Shown: positions 26,531-34,757 of the stretch, piece by piece
How positions within the stretch are numbered: the stretch's first letter is position 1
Layout: each line of letters opens with the position of its first letter
Assembly: GCA_003223215.1 (NCBI GenBank)
Contig: QHYH01000097.1
Span: 23,826 to 87,825, forward strand
Source of the DNA: Acidobacteriota bacterium
Lineage (GTDB): Bacteria; Acidobacteriota; Terriglobia; Acidiferrales; UBA7541
Direction of reading: 5' to 3'
DNA length: 64,000 nucleotides
Notes under the pieces: generated by a model
Told to the model about the DNA's origin: nothing
What the model saw: only the letters and a program-made list of their open reading frames with translations
Databases searched by the model: none
Program-made: the position numbers and the translations under genes

Positions 26531-27357
26531 TTCAAGCACTTTGGGGATGGCGAGGAGCGCGGGGAATTTTCAGCCGTGCTGTCGCTCGGGGCGTTGGTTG
26601 CCCTTTGCGAACGGGCCTTGACGCCGGAGACGACCAGCTGCAGTCCCCCGCAAAGGGCGAGCAGAGCGATCACGGCACGAAGCCGGTGAGCCGGAATGCG
26701 GCGCGAGAGCAGGCAACCCAGGAGCACGCCGGGCAGCCCGCCAAGAAGCAACGGAAAAAGCACAGACGAGCTGATCGAGCCTATGGCCCAGTGGAAAATA
26801 CCGCCGATCACTGCCAATACCAGGCCGAAAAGCAGGTCCGTGCCGACGACTTGCGAAGGCGTCATTTCCGAGTAATTGAGAAGCAGCACCGTGCCGAGCG
26901 CGCCGGCTCCGGCGGAAGAGAAACCTGATTCGACGCCGATAGGAAAAGCAAGCCAGGGCAGCCATTGGGAATTCCTGTAAATGAATTCGGGCTTGCGTGC
27001 GCGCGGCGCAAAATGAAGAGCTGCAGTGAGAGCCAACACGACTCCGAGAAGGATGACGACGGTCGAGTTGCCGCCGCGGGCGGTCACAAAGCGAAGCACC
27101 AAGGTTCCCGACAAAAGGCCCGGAACCGCGCCGCGCAGCAGCAGCCAGAAATACCGCGAGTGAATCTGGCGGCTGAAGAGATAGAAAGGGGCGGCAACCA
27201 AACGCACAAACCCCGCGAACACAAAGGCAGTGCCGACAGCTTCCCCGGCAGGAAGACCCGCAAAAAGCAGGAGAGCGGGCACGGTGAAACTTCCGCCGCC
27301 GATTCCGGTAAGTCCGACGGCGAGCGCAATAACGAATCCGATCAGAAGTTGCGTCAT
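26527..27357 (-). CDS. TauE/SafE-family sulfite/sulfonate-type permease
   Basis: 276 aa from the ATG that overlaps the cysH stop as ATGA. The protein has eight or so hydrophobic helices and the two-repeat pattern of the TauE/SafE family, with conserved GLTGIGGGSFTVPALL in the first helix pair and GFSSAGAGALGTVLL in the second. Family members move sulfite, sulfoacetate or other organosulfur anions. Being last in the cysD-N-H operon, it may export excess sulfite or bring in a sulfur anion; direction is not decided by sequence. Confidence 0.85.
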   Translation of the reverse strand: MTQLLIGFVIALAVGLTGIGGGSFTVPALLLFAGLPAGEAVGTAFVFAGFVRLVAAPFYLFSRQIHSRYFWLLLRGAVPGLLSGTLVLRFVTARGGNSTVVILLGVVLALTAALHFAPRARKPEFIYRNSQWLPWLAFPIGVESGFSSAGAGALGTVLLLNYSEMTPSQVVGTDLLFGLVLAVIGGIFHWAIGSISSSVLFPLLLGGLPGVLLGCLLSRRIPAHRLRAVIALLALCGGLQLVVSGVKARSQRATNAPSDSTAENSPRSSPSPKCLN

Positions 27358-28061
27358 TCCGCACGCTCCGAAAAAGTGTGAATGCCGCATTCCAGCTTGC
27401 GACCGCCCCAGCGCCCCGAGCGCGCGTTGGCCGGATCAGCGGGAAGCGCCGTGCAAGGCTCGCAGCCGATGCTGGGATAGCCGGCGTCGTAAAGCTGCAG
27501 ATAAGCTAGACGGTGACCGCCGGTGTATTCCCAAACTTGTGCCCAAGCCCAATCGGCGAGCGGGCTGACCTTGAGCAAAGTCTTGCCGCTCGGAAGACGA
27601 TGATGCTCAATCTTTTTTAGATTTGCGCGCGTGGGCGATTGCTCGCGGCGCAGACCGGTGAACCAAATGTCAAAAGGCTCCAGCGCCTTCATGAGCGGCG
27701 CGACTTTGCGAAGCTGACAACACGCCGTAGGGTCCGATTGATACAGCAAGCCGCGCTCCGCTTCCTGCTGCGCCACGGTTTTTTCCGGGAGAACGCTTAC
27801 CAAGTTCAGGTTCCACTCCGCGGCCAGGCGGTCGCGGAACTCGCAGGTGGCGGCGAAGTGGTAGCCCGTCTCTAGAAAAAGCACCGGGATCTGCGGCAGG
27901 CGCTTCCGTAGAAGATCGAGCACGATGACGTCCTCTGCTTGAAAACTGCACGTGAGACAGGCGCGCGCGGCTTGCGAATCAGCCAGAACCACATCCAGAA
28001 ACTGCTCGATGTTCAAAGCTTCGCTCTGTTGCGAGGAGAAAGTGTTGAAAGCCACGTTCAT
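27354..28061 (-). CDS. cysH: CysH, adenylyl-sulfate (APS) reductase
   Basis: 235 aa from the ATG giving MNVAFNTF. It reduces activated sulfate to sulfite using thioredoxin. The cysteine pattern decides the type: a CC pair (C114, C115 in TACCQLRK), CEPC (C200, C203) and the catalytic Cys in ECGIH (C225). The two extra pairs bind a 4Fe-4S cluster and mark bacterial APS reductases rather than E. coli-type PAPS reductase. This fits the absence of an intact APS kinase in the operon. The start lies just before the cysN stop (28063), so the two are coupled. Confidence 0.92.
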   Translation of the reverse strand: MNVAFNTFSSQQSEALNIEQFLDVVLADSQAARACLTCSFQAEDVIVLDLLRKRLPQIPVLFLETGYHFAATCEFRDRLAAEWNLNLVSVLPEKTVAQQEAERGLLYQSDPTACCQLRKVAPLMKALEPFDIWFTGLRREQSPTRANLKKIEHHRLPSGKTLLKVSPLADWAWAQVWEYTGGHRLAYLQLYDAGYPSIGCEPCTALPADPANARSGRWGGRKLECGIHTFSERAE

Positions 28062-28062
28062 T

Positions 28063-29823
28063 TCAAAATTCCTTTCCGGCCGGCTTGTGTTCTGGAGAAA
28101 GGCGCAGTTTTCCGGCAAAGCTCAGCGTGTCTTGGATGAGTTGCGCACCATTGGTTTCTGCGTCTTGCTTTACCGCGGCCGGGATTTCTGTTGCCTTGAA
28201 AATGTCCTCGAGAGGAAGCTCGGGCAGGTCTTCCGGCGCTAGCGTTGTATTCGTGCAAAGCACGACCAGGCCCGCGGCGTAGAGCGCAGTCAGGAACCCT
28301 GCGAGCACCGGCGAAGCCACGCCGGAGCCATCCACAACGACGGACTCGAAACCGCCTTGAAACAGTGCCCGCTCGAGCGACTTTGCCAGCGACAGGCGGT
28401 CGCCGAGCAGCAGAATCCCTGGCTTGTGGCCGTGACGGAGGTGCCTTTCTTGCGCCGTGAGGTCTCCGGGTGCGGCCACACGCGTAGCGGGGTTCCGCTC
28501 CTCGAGGCTCGTCGTGTCCGCGACAAACGTTTCGCGGACCATGCCGGCTCCCACGGTGGCGTTCGAGAATGGATCAATCAGAATGAAGCTGCCGGTAGCA
28601 CGGCTCGTGGTGTAAGCGTCAAGAAAAAGCGGCTGACTCGTCTCGACCTCCACTTCCGCGATACCGTTCATTTCCAGTCGTTCGGCGGGCTCGTGTTCGA
28701 AGCTGTTCACGTTGACGCGATGAAGAATCCGGCGAACGCAGGCCTTGACCGATCGCGTAGTCTGTTTCAAAAGAAGCGGCTTTTCGATCCAAAGCGGATC
28801 CACGTGAAGCCAGACCACCGCGGCGGAAAAGTTGCGCGAGACCGCGGGAAGACTCGACGGAGAAACCAACATGTCCCCGCGACTCAAATCGATTTCGTTT
28901 TCGAGCTGCACAGCGATCGACTGTGGCGCAAACGCCTGTTCCCGGTCGCCGTCAAACCCGACAATCCTTTTGACACGCGTTTCCTGGTGGGACGGGAGCG
29001 CCACAAGCGCATCCCCCGGACGCAGCGAGCCGCTCGCCAATTGCCCCGCAAATCCGCGAAAGTGAGAATCCGGCCGAATGACGTACTGAATGGGAAAGCG
29101 CACGCGATCGAGCGAGCGAATTTGGCGAAACTCCACCGTTTCGAGATGGCCTAAAAGAGTCGGTCCCGAATACCACGGCATGTTTTCGCTAGCGCTGACG
29201 ATGTTGTCGCCCGCCAGCGCGCTAATCGGAATGCACTCGACCAAAGGGATGCCCAATTGTGCAGCGAGCGCCAGGAAATCGCGTTGTAAACGGATGAAAA
29301 CATCTTCGCGGTAACCCACGAGGTCCATTTTGTTGATCGCCGCAACAACCGAGCGAATCCCCAGAAGGGAGGCGATGTACGCATGGCGGTTCGTCTGGGT
29401 AAGCAGGCCCTTGGTGGCGTCGACCAGGATGATCGCCAGGTCCGCCGTGGAAGCGCCCGTGGCCATGTTGCGTGTGTACTGTTCGTGGCCCGGCGTGTCA
29501 GCAATAATGAATTTGCGGCGGGAGGTGCTGAAGTAACGATAGGCAACGTCTATGGTGATGCCCTGCTCGCGCTCAGCGCGCAAACCGTCGGTCAGCAGAG
29601 AGAAATCGAAAGCGCCGCCGGAGCGGTTAATTTTGCTCTTTTGCACCGAGGCGACGTGATCTTCATAGACGGCCTTCGCATCATGCAGCAGGCGGCCGAT
29701 CAGCGTGGACTTGCCGTCGTCCACGCTGCCGGCGGTGGTAAAGCGCAATAGATCTTTGCGCAAGTCGCCGTCAAGAAACGCCGCAAGGCTTTCCGACCGT
29801 TTAGAAGCGGCAAACGTCAGCAT
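28063..29823 (-). CDS. cysN: CysN, sulfate adenylyltransferase GTPase subunit with degenerate APS-kinase tail
   Basis: 586 aa. CysN is the GTPase that drives CysD to make APS. Residues about 25-235 hold the EF-Tu-like G domain with AGSVDDGKSTLIG, EQGITIDVAYR, IADTPGHEQYTRN and INKMDL, followed by two beta-barrel domains (to about 440). The last 130 residues align with the APS-kinase domain of CysNC fusions (HKPGILLLGD, then LAKSLERALFQGG, then AAGLVVLCTN). However, the P-loop GxSGSGKS is replaced (GDRLSLAKS) and the substrate-binding helix region is gone. It should therefore lack kinase activity. It overlaps cysD. Confidence 0.92.
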   Translation of the reverse strand: MLTFAASKRSESLAAFLDGDLRKDLLRFTTAGSVDDGKSTLIGRLLHDAKAVYEDHVASVQKSKINRSGGAFDFSLLTDGLRAEREQGITIDVAYRYFSTSRRKFIIADTPGHEQYTRNMATGASTADLAIILVDATKGLLTQTNRHAYIASLLGIRSVVAAINKMDLVGYREDVFIRLQRDFLALAAQLGIPLVECIPISALAGDNIVSASENMPWYSGPTLLGHLETVEFRQIRSLDRVRFPIQYVIRPDSHFRGFAGQLASGSLRPGDALVALPSHQETRVKRIVGFDGDREQAFAPQSIAVQLENEIDLSRGDMLVSPSSLPAVSRNFSAAVVWLHVDPLWIEKPLLLKQTTRSVKACVRRILHRVNVNSFEHEPAERLEMNGIAEVEVETSQPLFLDAYTTSRATGSFILIDPFSNATVGAGMVRETFVADTTSLEERNPATRVAAPGDLTAQERHLRHGHKPGILLLGDRLSLAKSLERALFQGGFESVVVDGSGVASPVLAGFLTALYAAGLVVLCTNTTLAPEDLPELPLEDIFKATEIPAAVKQDAETNGAQLIQDTLSFAGKLRLSPEHKPAGKEF

Positions 29824-30800
29824 CAGAAATAGCCCTCGCGTTTCTTCAATTCCATCGATCCTTCCTCGTCGTGGTCGATGGCGCGGTTCTCGCGTTCGGA
29901 CCGTCGGAAGGAGATCATCTCTTCAATAATCTTTGGAACGGTATCCGCCTCGGAGCGAATCGCGCCTGTGCACGGAATGCACCCGAGCGAGCGCATGCGG
30001 CACTTGATCCATTGAACTTTTTCGCCAGGCAAAAGTTCGTCGCGAGAGTAGATCAGCACGATCGTGCGGTTGCGCACGACCGCCTGGCGTTCGCGCGCGT
30101 AATAAAGCGGAACGATGGGGATCTTTTCCGCGTGGATGTAGAGCCAAACGTCGAGTTCCGTCCAGTTGGACAGCGGAAAAACGCGAATGCTTTCCGATCT
30201 TTCGATGCGCGAGTTGAAAAGATTCCAAAGCTCCGGGCGCTGGTTTTTGGGATCCCATTGGCCCTGCGAATCGCGAAAAGAATAAATGCGCTCCTTGGCG
30301 CGGGATTTTTCTTCATCACGCCGCGCGCCGCCGAAAGCGGCGTTGAACCCTCCGGCAGAAAGCGCATCGAGCAAAGCTTTCGTTTTCAACAAGCCGCAGC
30401 ATCTCTGCGTGCCGAGCGCAAAAGGATTGGCGCCGCGCGCGAGCGCCTCGCGGTTTTGATGCACGATGAGCTCCGCGCCGATTTCACGCGTGTAGGAATC
30501 GCGAAACTCGATCATTTCAGGGAATTTGTAACTGGTGTCGATGTGCAGCAGCGGAAAGGGAATTTTCCCCGGGTAAAAGGCTTTTTGCGCCAAGCGCAGC
30601 ATGACCGAGGAATCTTTGCCGACCGAATATAGCATGACGGGCCGGGAAAATTCCGCGGCAGCTTCGCGCAGGATAAAGATGCTTTCATCTTCGAGGGTCG
30701 CAAGATCGCCGAGACGGCCCTCCAGCGCAGTCGGAAAGAAAGTTTCGGAAAGTTCCGGTATCAGCGTTTCCTCTGGCAGCCGCAGCGCTCGAACAGTCAT
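29823..30800 (-). CDS. cysD: CysD, sulfate adenylyltransferase small subunit
   Basis: 325 aa from the ATG with CAGGAT before it. CysD is the ATP-pyrophosphatase-fold subunit that adenylylates sulfate with CysN. The PP-loop-like [16 protein letters not shown], the FAALGT-type segment [17 protein letters not shown] and [21 protein letters not shown] are typical, as are [13 protein letters not shown] and GCIPCTGAI. First gene of cysD-N-H-tauE. A long leader with a Cys-rich peptide frame and a terminator hairpin precedes it, indicating attenuation control by cysteine supply. Confidence 0.95.
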   Translation of the reverse strand: MTVRALRLPEETLIPELSETFFPTALEGRLGDLATLEDESIFILREAAAEFSRPVMLYSVGKDSSVMLRLAQKAFYPGKIPFPLLHIDTSYKFPEMIEFRDSYTREIGAELIVHQNREALARGANPFALGTQRCCGLLKTKALLDALSAGGFNAAFGGARRDEEKSRAKERIYSFRDSQGQWDPKNQRPELWNLFNSRIERSESIRVFPLSNWTELDVWLYIHAEKIPIVPLYYARERQAVVRNRTIVLIYSRDELLPGEKVQWIKCRMRSLGCIPCTGAIRSEADTVPKIIEEMISFRRSERENRAIDHDEEGSMELKKREGYF

Positions 30801-30840
30801 ATCCTGGGTCCCTTCCCGGAAAAATGTCCCCAAAAGACAC

Positions 30841-30875
30841 AAAACCCACCTGCCAGCTCTCCTGGCGGTGGGTTT
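30841..30875 (-). terminator. Attenuator terminator (3:4 stem) of the cys operon
   Basis: On the minus strand, AAACCCACC-GCCAG pairs with CTGGC-A-GGTGGGTTT across a five-base loop (14 bp with one bulged A). The stem is followed by TTTTGTGTCTTTT. It lies between the leader peptide and cysD, ending about 40 bases before the cysD ATG. The 5' arm also contains CGCCAG, which can pair with the upstream TTCTGGCG to form an antiterminator. Confidence 0.7.
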
Positions 30876-30903
30876 CAAAACTCAATCGGCTAGATGTTTG
30901 TAC

Positions 30904-31014
30904 CTAGACCGCTTGCCTCCCTGCGCCAGAAGACACTCCCGCACAACAACAGCCGCTTGCGCGATTCTGGCGAAGTTGGCTCGCGTAACTCACGGTTAAC
31001 AGTGTACCCTGCAT
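30904..31014 (-). CDS. Cysteine-rich leader peptide of the cys operon
   Basis: 36 codons from ATG at 31014 to TAG at 30904. The centre reads Gly-Cys-Cys-Cys-Ala-Gly from three consecutive TGT codons (30943-30951). Placed upstream of a sulfate-assimilation operon and before a terminator hairpin, it should act as a cysteine sensor: scarcity of Cys-tRNA stalls the ribosome at these codons. No good ribosome site precedes the ATG. A promoter with its -10 box at 31001-31006 would start the RNA near a GTG in the same frame (30993), giving a leaderless 29-residue version. Similar polycysteine leader peptides are described in mycobacteria. Confidence 0.65.
   Translation of the reverse strand: MQGTLLTVSYASQLRQNRASGCCCAGVSSGAGRQAV
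30924..30972 (-). promoter_or_regulatory. 1:2 pause hairpin of the cys attenuator
   Basis: On the minus strand CGCCAGAA (30965-30972) pairs perfectly with TTCTGGCG (30924-30931). The three Cys codons lie in the loop between the arms. The second arm can instead pair with CGCCAG (30862-30867) in the terminator's first arm, extended by GGG/CCC across a small internal loop. This gives the mutually exclusive 1:2, 2:3, 3:4 set of classical attenuators. Confidence 0.65.
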
Positions 31015-31029
31015 GCCCTATAGATGCAA
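31001..31029 (-). promoter_or_regulatory. Candidate promoter of the cys leader
   Basis: TTGCAT (31024-31029), a 17-base spacer and TACACT (31001-31006) on the minus strand. Matches are modest (3/6 and 4/6), but the spacing is optimal and the start site would fall at or next to the GTG of the leader frame. Confidence 0.35.
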
Positions 31030-31462
31030 CCCGGCCAAGCAACGATACTTTTTCTGCATGCTATCGGTTTTTTGCAAGCTGGGGTGGCCTGAAGCGACAT
31101 CCCAGCTTTCCCCTCCAAATGACTCTTCGCCGCAACACAGACCGTTCCGCAACGGCCCTCGCGAGATGGTGGTGTCACGGAGGGAGGCGGTCAGACCGCA
31201 GGCGCGGACCTGACGCTCCAGCGGGAAACGGGCACACCAAAGCGGCTCAGACGATGGCCTTAACGTGCACGACCGGCTCTCGGGGAGAAAACCCGGGGTC
31301 GGCCGGGGCGCTGGCAGTCTTCCAGGCCGGCTCGTGAGCACGATCTTGTACGGTCTTTTTTGCGAGGCAAATCGCTGCCCTCCCAGCAACCGCATGGCAA
31401 GGAAGGGCTGTTGACGGCAAATAATATATTTATGGAAAAGAGCCCTTAGTCTGGGGCCGTCG
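31030..31462. other. Intergenic region upstream of the cys leader
   Basis: About 430 bases between two minus-strand transcription units. The open frames here are overlapping and lack domain-like sequence. An AT-rich patch lies at about 31418-31440. I see no RNA gene, repeat or convincing promoter beyond the leader promoter. Confidence 0.45.
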
Positions 31463-32425
31463 TCACTTGCCGGAGGCGGTGTTATCGAGCGGGGCGTAGT
31501 AGCCGTTGCGCGTGCGGGCAACCAGCTTGCCTCGGCCACGCGGTGGAGTCACTTCGACGGTCACGCTGCGGAAAGTGCCGTCGCGCCGGGTATTCGTGGG
31601 ATAGTAGGCCAGCGTGTACTGGTTGCGGATGTCATGCGCCACTTGCTGGCAAATGTTGTGCACGTCTTCGACGTTCTCCGGGAAATACGAAACGCCGCCT
31701 GAAGCTCTAGCGATATCTTCCAGCGCCCGCCTGGCCTTCTTGGCGCTTTTCTTGCTTTCCTGGCTCAGCAACCCGATGGTGTAAATCACCGTGTCCGTCT
31801 TCTGAATTTCGTGGATGGTTTTCTCCAGTGTAAAATGACTGGAATTATCTTCCCCGTCGGTGACAATCAGCAGCACATGCTTGTCGCGGCCGGCCTTTTT
31901 CAGGTGATCGATCGAACCGACGATGGCGTCGTAAAGCGCGGTGCTGCCGCGTGAATCAATGCGCTCCAGCGCTTCTTTCAGCTCCGGAACGCTGCTGGTG
32001 AAGTCCTTGTCCAGGTCGAGATAGAAGTCGTCATTGAAATTCACGACGAATACTTCATCCTGCGGATTGCTGGCCTGGACGAGAGTGAGCGCGGCTTCAT
32101 TCACCTTGGGCCGCTTGTCGCGCATGCTGCCGCTGTTGTCAATCACCAGTCCCATACTGACGGGCACGTCTTCGCGTTTGAACAGAGAAAGTTTCTGCTC
32201 AATCTTGTCCTCGAAAACTCGGAAATTCTGCGCTGTCAAGCCGTCCGCAAAACGCTGACGGTCATCCAGCACGGTCGTGTGCAGAACAACCAGGTTCACC
32301 CTGCTAACGATGGTCGCGCCCTGCTTTTCAGTAGTGTTCTGGCCGGGCGGAGGAGGAACTGGATTCGCTACGGGAATCTGCGCGCGGACAGCCGGCGCGC
32401 AGAACATGCCTAGAGACAAAAACAC
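31463..32425 (-). CDS. Secreted VWFA-related acidobacterial-domain protein
   Basis: About 320 aa from the GTG at 32425. A von Willebrand A fold with a complete MIDAS-type motif (LVIDNSGSMRDKRPKVNEA, then ALYDAIVGSIDHL, then IVTDGEDNSS) belongs to the VWFA-related family described in Acidobacteria. An N-terminal LHTTVLDDRQRFADGLTAQNF region and a C-terminal RNQYTLAYYPTN-type beta segment are conserved with the gene upstream. The start is unclear: no ATG fits without a 200-base overlap. An ATT at 32473, overlapping the upstream TAG, would give the best signal peptide. It is likely a periplasmic or surface adhesion-type protein. Confidence 0.85.
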   Translation of the reverse strand: MFLSLGMFCAPAVRAQIPVANPVPPPPGQNTTEKQGATIVSRVNLVVLHTTVLDDRQRFADGLTAQNFRVFEDKIEQKLSLFKREDVPVSMGLVIDNSGSMRDKRPKVNEAALTLVQASNPQDEVFVVNFNDDFYLDLDKDFTSSVPELKEALERIDSRGSTALYDAIVGSIDHLKKAGRDKHVLLIVTDGEDNSSHFTLEKTIHEIQKTDTVIYTIGLLSQESKKSAKKARRALEDIARASGGVSYFPENVEDVHNICQQVAHDIRNQYTLAYYPTNTRRDGTFRSVTVEVTPPRGRGKLVARTRNGYYAPLDNTASGK

Positions 32426-32468
32426 GCCAAGAAGGAACGCCGCGGCGCCTGGAAGATGGCGAGCGTAA

Positions 32469-33611
32469 CTAATGGCTGGGAGCGTAATACCCCGTCTTGG
32501 CGAAGACAGTGAGCGGGGGGAGCCCTCTTGGGGCGCGCAATTTGATCTTGATCTTCCGCCACCTCGCGTCGTGCGCTTTGTTGCTTGGTCGATAGCCGAG
32601 CACATATTGGTTTCGCAGCTCCATGCCGATTTTCGTCGCGATATCCGGTAGGTCTTCCAGTCTCTCAACGGCGAACACGCGGCCCCCGGTCATTTCCGTG
32701 ACTTCGCTCAGGAGCGAGGGCCCTTTCAGCTCTTCCGGTGTCCTGTTGCGAGATCCCAGCGGGTCAAAGATCCCGATAGCATAGAGCTGGGTATCGGCTT
32801 CCCTCACCAGGCGCTTGATATCGTTTTCGTTGTACCTACTGTGATTATCTCCTCCGTCCGATAGGATAAGCAAGGCACGTTTGGCGTTGTGTGCACCCCT
32901 CATCTCGCTGAGGCCCAGGTAGATGGCGTCCAGAAGGGCAGTGCGGCCCTTCGGGGAGGTAAGCATCAAGCGGCTCTGCAGGTCTTCGACGCTGTTGGTA
33001 AACGCACTGGTCAGCTCGGCGCGTTCGTTGAAGCTGACCAGGAAGAACTCATCTTGCGGGTTGGCGGTCTTGAAGAATTGCAAGGCCGCTTCGCGGGCCT
33101 TGCCTACCTTGTTGGACATACTGCCGCTGAAATCAAAAACTACGCCGATCGAGATGGGCACGTCCTCGGCGGAAAACGTGACTATTTCCTGCTCGACGTT
33201 GTCTTCGTAGACGCGGAAGTTGTCGGGATCGAGGCCGGTAACGAGTCGATTGTAAGGATCGGTGACCGTCACATTAACCAGCGCCACCTCCACATCGACA
33301 TGCAGCGTGCCACCGGGCTTGAACGCTTTACCCGGGGTATCTTTCTGCACGTCGTCGACTGCTTTGGTCTTCGGCTTGGTGTCATCGACTGTCGCTTTGG
33401 AGTCTTCCTCTCTTACCTCTTCTTTTTTCGGCTCTTCTTTCTTGGGATCGTCTTTGGGTTTGTTGTCGTCAGGGGGAGCCTGGGCAGCAGCCTGAAGGAG
33501 GGCCTGGGCGCAAAGGAAGCAAACAACAAGAAGAAGCCGGAAAGCTACAAACACAACGCGACGCATCTCAGTACGTGACTGCGGAACAGTCACAGGCAAA
33601 TCGCGTCTCAC
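32469..33611 (-). CDS. Secreted VWFA-related acidobacterial-domain protein
   Basis: 380 aa from a GTG with GGGGG seven bases upstream; the ATG at 33566 would give a shorter, more standard signal peptide (MRRVVFVAFRLLLVV). After the signal comes an Asp/Lys/Glu-rich linker (about 48-95), then a beta region (VNVTVTDPYNRLVTGLDPDNF) and the VWA domain with FDFSGSMSNKVGKAREAA, LLDAIYLGLSEM and LSDGGDNHSRY. The end (RNQYVLGYRP and later GYYAPSH) matches its downstream neighbour, so the two are tandem paralogues. Probable role: exported metal-dependent protein binding. Confidence 0.9.
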   Translation of the reverse strand: MRRDLPVTVPQSRTEMRRVVFVAFRLLLVVCFLCAQALLQAAAQAPPDDNKPKDDPKKEEPKKEEVREEDSKATVDDTKPKTKAVDDVQKDTPGKAFKPGGTLHVDVEVALVNVTVTDPYNRLVTGLDPDNFRVYEDNVEQEIVTFSAEDVPISIGVVFDFSGSMSNKVGKAREAALQFFKTANPQDEFFLVSFNERAELTSAFTNSVEDLQSRLMLTSPKGRTALLDAIYLGLSEMRGAHNAKRALLILSDGGDNHSRYNENDIKRLVREADTQLYAIGIFDPLGSRNRTPEELKGPSLLSEVTEMTGGRVFAVERLEDLPDIATKIGMELRNQYVLGYRPSNKAHDARWRKIKIKLRAPRGLPPLTVFAKTGYYAPSH

Positions 33612-33812
33612 GGCACCCCCTACGTCTCGGTCGGACCGAGACGGCCGGGTGGGTCGGTTTCACTTAAATTCTACCACTCGGCTTGCTGAAAACAAGGATA
33701 ATCCTGCGGGGCCGAAGTTCGAACGGGTAGCATCGCCGCACAAAATGGTCCCGACTATGTGGAACCGTGGAGAACAGGGGCTTATTCCCTGACACTCGGG
33801 AGTCCAAAACAG

Positions 33813-34562
33813 ATGGGTTCGCTTAAAGTAGTCGTGGTCATACCGGCGCGCTATGCGTCCACGCGCTTGCCAGGAAAGCCTTTAGTATCTCTCGCGGGGA
33901 AGCCCATGATTCAGCGCGTTTACGAGCGAGCCAAACTCGCACAACGAGTCGATCGCGTCGTCGTCGCAACCGACGACGAACGCATTCTGAAAGCCGTCGA
34001 GGGCTTCGGGGGCGAAGCGCGCATGACACGCGTCGACCACCGCACCGGCACAGAGCGCGTGGCGGAAGTGGCCGCACACGAAGAAGGCGAAGTCTTTTTG
34101 AACGTGCAGGGCGACGAGCCGCTTCTCGACCCCGTGGCCGTCGATACCGCGGTAGCCTCGCTGCTGGAAGAGCCAGTAGCTTCGATTGGCACGGTGGCCA
34201 CGCTGATCAAAACACCCGCAGACATCATGGATCCCAACGTGGTGAAGACCGTGCTGGATTTCGACGGCGCTGCGCTTTACTTCTCGCGTGCGCCGATTCC
34301 GTGGGTGCGCGATACGGCAAGCAACATTCAAGTGCGGCACCTGAAGCATCTGGGACTGTACGTTTTCCAGCGCGACGCCTTGCTCGAATATCCTACGCTG
34401 CCGCAGGGCGAGCTTGAGCGCATCGAACAGCTCGAGCAACTGCGCTGGCTCGAAAATGGCTGGAAGATGCGCGTCGCGGAAGTGGAGCACGATGCAGTGA
34501 GCGTAGACGTTGCGGAAGACGTGGCGCGTGTGGAGAAATTGATCTATTCTAAAGGCGGCTAA
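33813..34562 (+). CDS. kdsB: KdsB, CMP-Kdo synthetase
   Basis: 249 aa from the ATG giving MGSLKVVVVIPARY, the family start; the frame is open upstream but without homology. KdsB activates Kdo with CTP for lipopolysaccharide inner-core synthesis in the cytoplasm. Seen are IPARYASTRLPGKPL (nucleotide loop), the metal-binding VQGDEPLLDP, and YFSRAPIPW. KdsA, KdsD and KdsC genes follow about 7 kb downstream on the same strand, with pyrG (the CTP source) between. It is divergent from the VWFA genes. Confidence 0.96.
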   Translation: MGSLKVVVVIPARYASTRLPGKPLVSLAGKPMIQRVYERAKLAQRVDRVVVATDDERILKAVEGFGGEARMTRVDHRTGTERVAEVAAHEEGEVFLNVQGDEPLLDPVAVDTAVASLLEEPVASIGTVATLIKTPADIMDPNVVKTVLDFDGAALYFSRAPIPWVRDTASNIQVRHLKHLGLYVFQRDALLEYPTLPQGELERIEQLEQLRWLENGWKMRVAEVEHDAVSVDVAEDVARVEKLIYSKGG

Positions 34563-34618
34563 AGTCAGTTATTTTCATACAGTTGCGCGAGTTTTGCTTC
34601 CGGCTCCCGCCAAAATCC

Positions 34619-34638
34619 GGCGAGGGGCATCCCTCGCC
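34619..34638 (-). terminator. Strong hairpin between convergent genes
   Basis: GGCGAGGG-GCAT-CCCTCGCC is a perfect 8-bp GC-rich stem lying between kdsB and the convergent lipoprotein gene. On the minus strand it is followed by GGATTTT, so it could terminate the lipoprotein transcript. Without a proper U run on the plus side it may instead be a dispersed palindrome. Confidence 0.4.
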
Positions 34639-34757
34639 TAAAGCAGAGTGCAACTCGACAGCCTGCCACCGTCTTGAGCTTAGTAGTTAGCGTGAGTCAA
34701 GCGCAGCATTCCCTGGCAACCTGCTGCAGGATAACGCTGCGCCCTCACAAGTTGCGA

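Noticed and set aside
30841..31014. SAM or other known sulfur riboswitch in the cys leader
   Set aside because: I looked for the SAM-I type conserved core (AGAGGUGGAGGGA-like) and did not find it; the Cys codons and alternative stems explain the leader better.
30996..31539. Two minus-strand frames upstream of the cys leader
   Set aside because: Overlapping, Arg/Pro/Ser-rich, no domain, and they run through the promoter region and into the VWFA gene in another phase.
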